This document shows, piece by piece, positions 1-8,128 of a DNA stretch of 64,000 nt (the first letter of the stretch is position 1; every line of letters starts with the position of its first letter). Source of the stretch: Pirellulaceae bacterium (GTDB taxonomy: Bacteria; Planctomycetota; Planctomycetia; Pirellulales; Pirellulaceae); contig JADYZV010000009.1 in the NCBI GenBank assembly GCA_020852965.1, positions 62,001 through 126,000 on the forward strand. Direction: 5' to 3'. The notes beneath the pieces were generated by a model that was not told where the DNA came from, made no database searches, and saw nothing but the letters and a program-made list of their open reading frames with translations. The translations under genes and the position numbers were made by a program.

Positions 1-1397
<1,397 letters not shown>

Positions 1398-1412
1398 TTA
1401 GCACTGTTGCTT

Positions 1413-1437
1413 AATGTGGCTCGACGCTCCGCGTCGT
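1413..1437 (+). repeat. Family A palindromic repeat between atpD and atpC
   Basis: A 25-bp copy starting AATGTGGCTCGACGC and ending GCGTCG, able to form a short hairpin (CGACGC / GCGTCG). The same unit recurs at 4091, 6937, 14762, 17229, 20895 and 60427. A partly complementary stretch (TTCACGACGC, 1512-1521) matches the reverse of 1431-1440, so a longer fold in the atpD-atpC transcript is possible. The rest of 1398-1635 shows nothing else recognisable. Confidence 0.8.
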
Positions 1438-1635
1438 GAATCCTTGGCGCACTCAATTAGGCCGTAATGAGCACCGCGCTGTTGCGGTGGCCTAGCATTT
1501 TGTTTCGCGAGTTCACGACGCTGCGGAATAATTTGCTGTCATCATTTCATTTACCATTTACATCACTCCACGCCGTAACAGCCGCGGAGCTCGCTCGCGA
1601 GCCCTCCCATTACCGTCCATTCGCCAGAGTCTACT

Positions 1636-2025
1636 ATGAGTACTATCCAATGCGTCGTCGTAACCCCTGAACGCACCGAACTGGATGTCCAAGCCGAGTC
1701 GGTAACGGTTCCGCTCTTCGATGGCGAAATGGGAATACTCAAAGGGCACAGCCCCTTGGTCGGTAGACTCGGCTATGGCCTGCTGCGCATCAAGAGTGCA
1801 GGCAGCTCACAGAACTACTTTGTGGAAGGTGGCTTTGTCCAAGTCGCCGACAATGTGGTGTCGGTACTAACCGACAATGTAGTCGACGCCAGCCAGCTCA
1901 ATAGCACCGCTGCTGCTCAGGCCATGCACGACGCCTTGGCGCTCCCTACCGATCTGCCCGAGCTCAAAACGACGCGCGACAAGGCAATCGACCGCGCCCG
2001 CGCCCTATCGCGCATCACCGCCTAA
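1636..2025 (+). CDS. atpC: F1F0 ATP synthase subunit epsilon
   Basis: Epsilon subunit of F1 (129 residues), which joins gamma to the c-ring and can inhibit ATP hydrolysis. The N-terminal beta-sandwich is recognisable (CVVVTPERTELDVQAESVTVP, then DGEMGILKGHSPLVGRLGYGLLRI and FVEGGFVQVADNVVSVLTD). The C-terminal part (about residues 85-129) is helical and alanine-rich as expected. The length is normal for the family. Position after atpD supports the call. Only the long repeat-containing leader before it is odd. Confidence 0.95.
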   Translation: MSTIQCVVVTPERTELDVQAESVTVPLFDGEMGILKGHSPLVGRLGYGLLRIKSAGSSQNYFVEGGFVQVADNVVSVLTDNVVDASQLNSTAAAQAMHDALALPTDLPELKTTRDKAIDRARALSRITA

Positions 2026-2235
2026 TATTGACGCTCGGCCCGTCCGACGGTTGATTCTACCACCGACTCTGTAGAATGACCTGCGGGCAAGAGATCCAGA
2101 ACCTAGGTGCTCGGAGGCAGGGCAAGCATTCAGCATCGCGCATTTCGGTTGTCCTGGCATCCGTCCACCCAACACCTAGTTGATTTCACATCGCATTCAC
2201 TAGTGCTCTGTCCACCTTAGTTTTTGAGGGTGGTT

Positions 2236-2302
2236 GTAGTGGACGAGGTTACGGGTCCCAAACGGTTAACGATTTAAATGGACTCGTAACCTCGTCCACT
2301 AC
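2236..2302 (+). repeat. Family F inverted repeat (GTAGTGGACGAGG / CCTCGTCCACTAC)
   Basis: Left arm 2236-2259 (GTAGTGGACGAGGTTACGGG...) and right arm 2280-2302 (the reverse complement, ending CCTCGTCCACTAC) enclose a 20-bp loop. It lies in the 367-bp gap between atpC and the next gene. Related copies are at 7993, 29572, 33108, 46545, 47675, 54277 and 59326. A terminator role after atpC is possible, but there is no clear T-tract. The remainder of 2026-2392 shows nothing I recognise. Confidence 0.85.
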
Positions 2303-2392
2303 CCTCAATTTGAATGTGATTGAAGCACCAGCGGAGGCTAGTGAACGAAATCCTTTCAGGGGTTTGCTGAATTTGGATGATTTTAGGTCTTC

Positions 2393-5011
2393 ATGCAATC
2401 AACCCTCCGTCATACGCAAACAAAAACAGCCCTGTATTGGCTTGCCTTGATCGCATGCTTGGCTTGGCTGTTTTATCCCGGCCTGATTGCGTCCGAGGTT
2501 CCCACCTTTCGCGATGCTTATCATTTCTATTATCCACAAGCCGTGTGGCTGGAGCGCTGCGCACAGCAGGGTGACTACTTCCCGACTTGGAATCCCAGCG
2601 AGGGATTAGGCGTATCGATAGCTGGCCAGCCGAGCGCGGCGCTTTACTATCCGCTGCGTCCCGTATGGTGGCTACCGGGCCTCGACACAGCTCAGAAATT
2701 CTCGATATTCATCGTCGCCCATTTACTGATCGCAGCCATCGGCATGCGTCTAGCCACTCGCAGGTTGGGCCTCTCCGATCAGGCCGCTTGGCTAGCTGCC
2801 ATCAGCTACTCGCTTAGCTGCCCGGTCTTCTTTCAGCATACGAACCTAATCTACCTGTGCAGTGCCGCTTGGATCGGCTTTGCGCTTGGCGCGGTCTTCA
2901 CCGCAATGCAGGCCACTGGCCGGCGCGAGCTGCTGAGTTCCTGCATAGCCTTTGCCGCCGCAGCCAGCCTGATGCTACTAGGCGGTGACCCGCAAACGGC
3001 CGTCAACGCCTTCATCATGGTTGGAGTCTTATTCGTTGCGGTCCATGCGCAGTGTCGCTGGTCAGCGCGAAAACTCCACCTATCAGCACCTCAGACGCCG
3101 AAAGAATCTTCACGCGATTTCGACGTGACCGGTACGCACCTGGGCTGGCTGGTAGCAACCGCGGTCCTATTCACAATCCTCAGTTTTGTGCAATGGCTGC
3201 CCGCCTGGCGCTGGGCCAGCCACAGTGGCCGAACGCAGAGGAATAGTACCGAGCAAACTTTGAGAACCGTTGCGACTGCTACGGCACAATCTCAGGGTTC
3301 ATCCCAAATGCCTGCCGTGGATGCAGTATTGCGTGAAAGCAGTCCGCCACGCCATCATCGCTATGATTTCAGCCTGTCCCCTTGGCACCTACTTACCTGC
3401 GTTTGGCCAACCGCAGGCGGCCACTACTTGCCTAGCAACTCTCGAGTTTTCGCGGCGATTCCCGCCGAGGGCCGCATGTGGATTCCTTCACTCTATTTCG
3501 GCTGCTGGCCCTGCCTGCTAGTCTTGCTAGCAGGTTATCAGCGAAGCACACGGACGCGTTTGCTGATTGTCGTCGCCGGCTTTGCGCTGCTCGCATCGTT
3601 TGGCAACTATGCGATCCTCTGGCTATTGCGAGAAATTCTCGGCGGCGTGGGCCTCACTTCGCTGGCGCAGCATTTACCCGCCGACCACGTCGGCAGCCTA
3701 GCCTGGTTGCTCAACACATGCCTACCAGGCTACTCCATGTTCCGCTATCCCGCCAAATGGACAGTCTGGTTCGTGGCCGCTGCCAGCCTAATTGCCGCAT
3801 TGCAATTCGATCGCCTGTCAGCGGAGAATTTGCGGCAATCGACGCGGCGATTCAGGCGGACGTTTGAGGTTCTCTCGCTGGTGGGGTTGGTGATGGCCGG
3901 GAGCCTGTGGATTGCCGCTATCGCAGGCTACTCGTTAGACGCCTGGCTGTCTCAAGTCGCTCCCGACCGGTGGCTTGGGCCCCCTAACACTCGCTCCGTT
4001 GCGCACTCGCTGGTTATCGCTTGCTTGATCACTCGCCTATCATTCCTCGTAGGCTCAATGGAATCTGAACAGTGGAAACGGTTCCTACCCAATGTGGCCC
4101 GACGCTCCGCCGTCGGTTCAAGCACTCCAAAAAAATTCCTACCCAATGTGGCCCGACGCTCCGCCGTCGGTTCAAGCACTCTGAAAAAATTCCTACCCAA
4201 TGTGGCTCGACGCTCCGCCGTCGGTTCAAGCACTCGAAAAAAATTCCTACCGAGTATCGCGCTCCTTACGCTGGTTGAAATGACCCTAAGTGCCAATAAA
4301 TGGACCAGCTTTCTCCCCGCACCGACCGCCCCGCTCGATTCACTGTCGCAATTTTATAATAGCGCACCAGCTCATGCACCTCGCTTCACGTCCGGCATAC
4401 CGTTCGTGTGGGCCAACCACAGCCAAGCCGACTTGCTGGGGGACCGTTTTATACGATCACGGCAGAGTTTCGAAATAGACCAAGCTCGCTATCAACAGGC
4501 TTGGAGGCTGGGGAAGCTCGGGCTACTATCCGATGCTAGAAGTTTAAACGCAACGCAATCGATCGAACCGTTCGAGTTGGCTCAACTGCGCACTTGGCTC
4601 AGTCGCCATGACCGTCTGCTCGGCGATCAGCCTGACGTCGACCAGGTACTGCGCGAGTTGGGAGTAACGCATCGTCTGCTGCGCACGCGATTCGACAGCC
4701 AGCCCAGTCAATTCACGTGGCAGCCGGTCGACGCTCCACGACCACTCTGTCAACTGTCGACAATTGGTCTAGAGCAAGTGATCAAACAGCCGGAGATCGA
4801 TTGGCACTGGCCCAGCCCCGACCAGCTCGACGTCCACATCGCCGCTCCCCAAGCCGCCATGCTGCTCATCCGCCAGACCAACGACGGCGGCTGGTTGGCT
4901 CGTAATCAACGAGACAAACTCCTCGATATTGACGAAAAATCTATGTTTATCGAAATCCCACTTACCAACGAAGACTCGCAAGTCAAACTCTCGCGCAAGT
5001 GGTTTCGATAG
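2393..5011 (+). CDS. Large GT-C/YfhO-like integral membrane protein with in-frame repeat array
   Basis: An 872-residue protein with a hydrophobic N-terminal part of many transmembrane segments (about residues 12-555) and a soluble C-terminal region (about 620-872). Near the N-terminus the pattern FRDAYHFYYPQ...GDYFPTWNP...GQPSAALYYPLRP resembles YfhO-type and other GT-C membrane glycosyltransferases, which use lipid-linked sugars on the outer face of the inner membrane. That function is inferred from pattern only. Residues 564-617 are three copies of an 18-residue unit ([15 protein letters not shown] plus three residues), encoded by family A repeat DNA. The gene stands alone between atpC and an oppositely oriented gene. 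The start at 2393 precedes the first membrane segment directly. Confidence 0.75.
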   Translation: MQSTLRHTQTKTALYWLALIACLAWLFYPGLIASEVPTFRDAYHFYYPQAVWLERCAQQGDYFPTWNPSEGLGVSIAGQPSAALYYPLRPVWWLPGLDTAQKFSIFIVAHLLIAAIGMRLATRRLGLSDQAAWLAAISYSLSCPVFFQHTNLIYLCSAAWIGFALGAVFTAMQATGRRELLSSCIAFAAAASLMLLGGDPQTAVNAFIMVGVLFVAVHAQCRWSARKLHLSAPQTPKESSRDFDVTGTHLGWLVATAVLFTILSFVQWLPAWRWASHSGRTQRNSTEQTLRTVATATAQSQGSSQMPAVDAVLRESSPPRHHRYDFSLSPWHLLTCVWPTAGGHYLPSNSRVFAAIPAEGRMWIPSLYFGCWPCLLVLLAGYQRSTRTRLLIVVAGFALLASFGNYAILWLLREILGGVGLTSLAQHLPADHVGSLAWLLNTCLPGYSMFRYPAKWTVWFVAAASLIAALQFDRLSAENLRQSTRRFRRTFEVLSLVGLVMAGSLWIAAIAGYSLDAWLSQVAPDRWLGPPNTRSVAHSLVIACLITRLSFLVGSMESEQWKRFLPNVARRSAVGSSTPKKFLPNVARRSAVGSSTLKKFLPNVARRSAVGSSTRKKFLPSIALLTLVEMTLSANKWTSFLPAPTAPLDSLSQFYNSAPAHAPRFTSGIPFVWANHSQADLLGDRFIRSRQSFEIDQARYQQAWRLGKLGLLSDARSLNATQSIEPFELAQLRTWLSRHDRLLGDQPDVDQVLRELGVTHRLLRTRFDSQPSQFTWQPVDAPRPLCQLSTIGLEQVIKQPEIDWHWPSPDQLDVHIAAPQAAMLLIRQTNDGGWLARNQRDKLLDIDEKSMFIEIPLTNEDSQVKLSRKWFR
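4082..4243 (+). repeat. Three tandem 54-bp units containing family A repeat, inside a CDS
   Basis: Copies of AATGTGGCYCGACGC...GCCGTCGG start at 4091, 4145 and 4199 with exact 54-bp spacing. The filler between them (TTCAAGCACT, then AAAAAATTCCTACCC) is almost identical each time. Because 54 is divisible by 3, the array stays in frame and adds 54 residues to the membrane protein. A fourth partial filler (TTCCTACC) follows at 4244. Confidence 0.95.
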
Positions 5012-5115
5012 CCGAGGACCACGCCGGTACTTATTCTTCGCGGCAGATCAAATTGGTGGAGTCGGCTTGCAATTACCCAAGAACAACTGACCGGCGGAGC
5101 GGTCAGCGACGATGG

Positions 5116-5583
5116 CTACAATTTCATAAACCTCACGCAGACCGGATTGGCGATTTGCGTCTTGGCCTCAGTCGGAATTAATTCGCCCGTCGCGCTATCG
5201 ATGCGAAAGACGCAGACATTCCCGCCCGACTGATTTGCGACCAGCATGAATCGTCCTGTCGGATCGATGGCGAAATTGCGTGGTGTTTTGATTCCGGTCG
5301 CCTGGTGTCCAACGGGAGACAATTCGAAGCTATCGGGATCGACCGCATAGATGAATTTTTCGTTGGGATGGAAGGCCAAGAACGTAGGACTGTTGGTCTT
5401 TCCCGCCAGTTTGACGGGCGATAGAGAGCCATCGTGCGCGTTGAATTCGCAGTGGTAGATCCCTTGACTGCCATCGTCCGTGTAGGTTCCCAAGTAGACG
5501 CGAAAGCGTTCTTGCCCCTGAGTCGCACAATGAACAGATAGCGAAAACAACACAACCGTCAGCCAATAGCTGCAGCGCAACAT
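5116..5583 (-). CDS. Internally deleted lactonase-type beta-propeller protein
   Basis: The 155-residue product begins with a secretion signal (MLRCSYWLTVVLFSLSVHC) and a first propeller blade (FRVYLGTYTDDGSQGIYHCEF, then SPTFLAFHPNEKFIYAV). This is typical of the 6-phosphogluconolactonase-like seven-bladed lactonase family. After about residue 95 it jumps to what looks like the last blade of the same family (GIKTPRNFAIDPTGRFMLVAN, GNVCVFRIDSATGEL) and ends. Family members are usually 350-400 residues, so about 200 central residues are missing. The frame is intact, but a complete propeller cannot form, so this is probably a decaying remnant. Confidence 0.7.
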   Translation of the reverse strand: MLRCSYWLTVVLFSLSVHCATQGQERFRVYLGTYTDDGSQGIYHCEFNAHDGSLSPVKLAGKTNSPTFLAFHPNEKFIYAVDPDSFELSPVGHQATGIKTPRNFAIDPTGRFMLVANQSGGNVCVFRIDSATGELIPTEAKTQIANPVCVRFMKL

Positions 5584-5621
5584 CGATAGACCTCATGGAG
5601 AACTAGATTCAAAGGAGCATT

Positions 5622-5644
5622 GTAGCTCGGTGGTCCCCCACCGA
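5622..5644 (+). repeat. Family D palindrome (GTAGCTCGGTGGT / ACCACCGAGCTAC type)
   Basis: TAGCTCGGTGGTCCCCCACCGAA is a short hairpin-forming unit upstream of the lactonase remnant. The same unit occurs inside a coding region at 30389-30412 and as a cluster at 41819-41900. Confidence 0.75.
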
Positions 5645-5652
5645 ACTCTTAA

Positions 5653-5972
5653 ATCTACTGACACTCCTCGCTGAACGCCACCATCCTTTTCAATTTTTCG
5701 TGCTCGTGCTCAGTGAAACGGTACTCGTGCTCGTAATCGTAATCGTAAGGGGTAGCAGAGACCAAACAAATCTTCGACGCTGCTCGCCTCAATATTCACT
5801 CGCATGACGTTTAAATTCGAGAGTGCTTCCGAATCACCCGTAAGACAGGTTGCTGCATTCGATTACGAGCACCGTTTCACTGAGCATAAGCATGAAGATG
5901 CAAGCAAAGGTGGGTTTCTTGTAGATTAGCTCCGGCGAATACGGTGGTGTTCAACGAGGAGTGTCAATCTAC
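5653..5972 (+). repeat. About 320-bp element with two nested pairs of inverted repeats
   Basis: The outer arms are 5653-5684 (CTGACACTCCTCGCTGAACG...) and 5942-5972 (its near reverse complement, GGTGGTGTTCAACGAGGAGTG...). The inner arms are 5707-5739 (TGCTCAGTGAAACGG...CTCGTAATCG) and 5860-5886 (CGATTACGAGCACCGTTTCACTGAGCA in two halves). The left inner arm carries a 6-bp insertion relative to the right one. The element fills most of the 444-bp gap 5584-6027 and has no obvious coding potential, so it looks like a non-autonomous mobile element or a long RNA hairpin. Confidence 0.75.
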
Positions 5973-6027
5973 TATATCAAATCCAGCCAAGTCACGGCGG
6001 GGACCGCCGTGCTGCTTTACTTTCTAA

Positions 6028-6993
6028 CTACTTCCGCGACGCGGTGCGTTTGGTTTGCGGCATCAGTTCTTCTGTGAATTTGGCATCGTAGCGCAGTGAG
6101 GTCGCCGGCCCTCGGAAGCCGACGACTTCATCGCTCCAGGTCAATTGCTTACTTAGCATGCGGCCATTGTCGATGTCGAACTTGATTTCACCTTTGCTCA
6201 GTTGCTGTATCAACTGCGACTCGGTGGCGGGGTCTTTCACTGGGGTCAGCGCCTGCGATTCGATGCGAATGGTGGCCACACCGGCGGAGACTTTCTCGAG
6301 CGTATACAACTCGCGGACTTTGATCGTCTTGTGAACACCATTTTCCGATTTGACTCGAGCATCCCTGGGCACACTCCACTGGGAACCAACCGCCACGGCT
6401 TCTTCAGGCAATGGCAGCGTGAGCTCGCCCATGCCAAGCTGCGGATTCTTCAGTTCGCTATCGCGCTTGATGACTTGCCCTTGCGGATTGATCGTCACCG
6501 TCGCCAGCGGCTTCGAAACCGTCTCGGCAACATGTTTGAACATGTCAGGAGCTTCGGTATCGGTCAGGCTGTTGTATTTCAGCTCTTCTCCTTCGCCGAC
6601 CGATTGCGCCAGTTCGACGGATGTAATGCGATACTCGAAGGTCATCTCTCCTGTCGCATTGACGGACGATACCTCCCAGACCTTCTCGGTGATTGTACGT
6701 GAGCTGCTCGATTCTTCATGTTCGGACATTTTCGTCCGGGTGTTGGCCAAGTGGACCACTTTGGAGACGAGCTGTTCGCCGGACTTGAGTTTGTAGCGCA
6801 ACAAAACCTTGGAACCGCTGGAGGCCGACTCGACTTTTGCCTGCGCGGAAACAACGTCTGCGAGAAAAGTCGTACATAGACTTAGGATCGCCACGACCGT
6901 CGCGGGCCGTCGAGCGAGGTTAATAAAAGCCGCAACCGACGCGGAGCGTCGGGCCACATTAATAACAGCCTCGCGCGAGAATGGAATCGCCAT
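6028..6993 (-). CDS. Secreted protein of unknown function with repeat-derived N-terminus
   Basis: A 321-residue protein. The ATG at 6993 is chosen because AAGGAGG (7001-7007 on the complement) sits 7 bases upstream; the TTG at 6996 is less likely. Residues about 30-50 (TVVAILSLCTTFLADVVSAQA) form the hydrophobic core and cleavage region of a signal peptide. The first 30 residues (VINVARRSASV, then INLARRPATV) are translated from two family A repeat copies, whose arginines now form the signal peptide n-region. The mature part is beta-rich (VLLRYKLKSGEQLVSKVVH, later ATVTINPQGQVI and LPEEAVAVGSQWSVP). It resembles planctomycete exported proteins of the DUF6263 kind, but I cannot assign a function. 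Confidence 0.75.
   Translation of the reverse strand: MAIPFSREAVINVARRSASVAAFINLARRPATVVAILSLCTTFLADVVSAQAKVESASSGSKVLLRYKLKSGEQLVSKVVHLANTRTKMSEHEESSSSRTITEKVWEVSSVNATGEMTFEYRITSVELAQSVGEGEELKYNSLTDTEAPDMFKHVAETVSKPLATVTINPQGQVIKRDSELKNPQLGMGELTLPLPEEAVAVGSQWSVPRDARVKSENGVHKTIKVRELYTLEKVSAGVATIRIESQALTPVKDPATESQLIQQLSKGEIKFDIDNGRMLSKQLTWSDEVVGFRGPATSLRYDAKFTEELMPQTKRTASRK
6898..6962 (-). repeat. Family A repeat copies at the 5' end of a CDS
   Basis: On the minus strand AATGTGGCCCGACGC...GCGTCGG lies at 6962-6937. A more diverged copy (AACCTCGCTCGACGG...) follows at 6921-6898. Both lie within the first 35 codons of the secreted protein gene. Confidence 0.8.
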
Positions 6994-7032
6994 CAATTGG
7001 CCTCCTTGCCAAAAAAGTTTAATTAATCTTGC

Positions 7033-7953
7033 TTAACGCTTTGGTTCGCGAGGGTTGCCACCCCAGCCAAGCTTATCACGCAGGGTGCGATACTCGCCTT
7101 TTTCTGGAATGCTGATCATCTTGAATGACACAGGCGCCTTGCCGATTCGGTAGCAATCGCCATCAGCCAAACTGCCGAGCACGCGACCATCAAAAACTGC
7201 TGACACCGATTCGTGGCCTTGGCGAACCACCATTTCAAACGTACGATCGGCCCGATCCACCACTGGTCGCAACGTCAAGGTATGTGGACTGATGGGGCTG
7301 ATGACCACTGCCTGCAAGCGACGTTGCAGAATGGGTCCGCCAGCAGACAAATTGTGAGCCGTCGAACCGACCGGCGTGCTGATGATCAAGCCATCACAAC
7401 TGTAAGTAGACGCCAATTCGCCGTCGACGTAAAGATCGATCTGCAGCATTGAATAGGGAGGTCCTCCCAAAATGGCAGCCTCATTGAGCGCTAATTGATA
7501 GGCCAACGGAGAGGGCGGAAGCTCACCCGCCGGCGTTCCCCGCTGACGTTGCGCAGCCCGCACAATAGCGCACTGCAACATGAGGTGCTCGTCGATTGGG
7601 TATTTACCCGCACAAACTTCAGGCCAAATAGCCCCCAACTCATCTTCGCCCAGTGCAGCCAAAAACCCCAGCCTGCCCAAGTTGACTCCAATGACAGGCT
7701 TCTGATGGAGCCCCATTCTTCGTGCGGCGGAGAGGATCGATCCGTCCCCACCGAGCACTACGCACAAGTCGACGTCGGTCAGGGCGAAGTCGAACGATTC
7801 ATCTTGGTCGATCGCCACGATGTCGGCTGACCGCGCCAGGATCGATTCGAGCTTCTGCAATTCTGCGCGCACCCGGGGGCGATTGACCGACGCTAGTACC
7901 GCTACACGTGGGCGAGAGCGCCCCAAGGCTGGCCAAATCGCTTCAGTTTGCAT
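7033..7953 (-). CDS. nadK: NAD kinase
   Basis: A 306-residue enzyme phosphorylating NAD to NADP with ATP or polyphosphate. The family motif GGDG is at residues 68-71 (VVLGGDGSILSAARRMG), followed by GVNLGRLGFLA, a catalytic-site NE pair in ALNEAAIL, and the glycine-rich GLIISTPVGSTAHNLSAGG block. A typical C-terminal region ISPHTLTLRPVV follows. The length is normal. It begins with ATG at 7953. Upstream lies a cluster of family F repeats and then dxs on the same strand, so it may be the last gene of the isoprenoid operon or separately transcribed. Confidence 0.95.
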   Translation of the reverse strand: MQTEAIWPALGRSRPRVAVLASVNRPRVRAELQKLESILARSADIVAIDQDESFDFALTDVDLCVVLGGDGSILSAARRMGLHQKPVIGVNLGRLGFLAALGEDELGAIWPEVCAGKYPIDEHLMLQCAIVRAAQRQRGTPAGELPPSPLAYQLALNEAAILGGPPYSMLQIDLYVDGELASTYSCDGLIISTPVGSTAHNLSAGGPILQRRLQAVVISPISPHTLTLRPVVDRADRTFEMVVRQGHESVSAVFDGRVLGSLADGDCYRIGKAPVSFKMISIPEKGEYRTLRDKLGWGGNPREPKR

Positions 7954-7992
7954 ACGTCGCCCACTTCGTAGAGAAAGGATTGGTCTAGGAGT

Positions 7993-8109
7993 GTAGTGGA
8001 CGAGGCTACGAGTCCGTGTGCATAGTGGACGAGGCTACAGCCCGTGTGTGTAGTGGACGAGGTTACGAGTCCCTTTTACCGGTCAGGGACTCGTAACCTC
8101 GTCCACTAC
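7993..8109 (+). repeat. Cluster of four family F repeat copies
   Basis: Three direct copies of (G)TAGTGGACGAGGYTAC begin near 7993, 8032 and 8050. A final inverted copy (GGGACTCGTAACCTCGTCC...) ends at 8109. The last two form a strong hairpin with a loop of about 14 bases between dxs and nadK, which could act as a transcript end or RNA stabiliser. Confidence 0.85.
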
Positions 8110-8128
8110 ATTTAGGCGATTTCCACAC

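Noticed and set aside
4072-4278. Repetitive ORFs on both strands over the 54-bp array
   Set aside because: They are shadow frames of the repeat within the large membrane protein; they lack start signals and protein-like composition.
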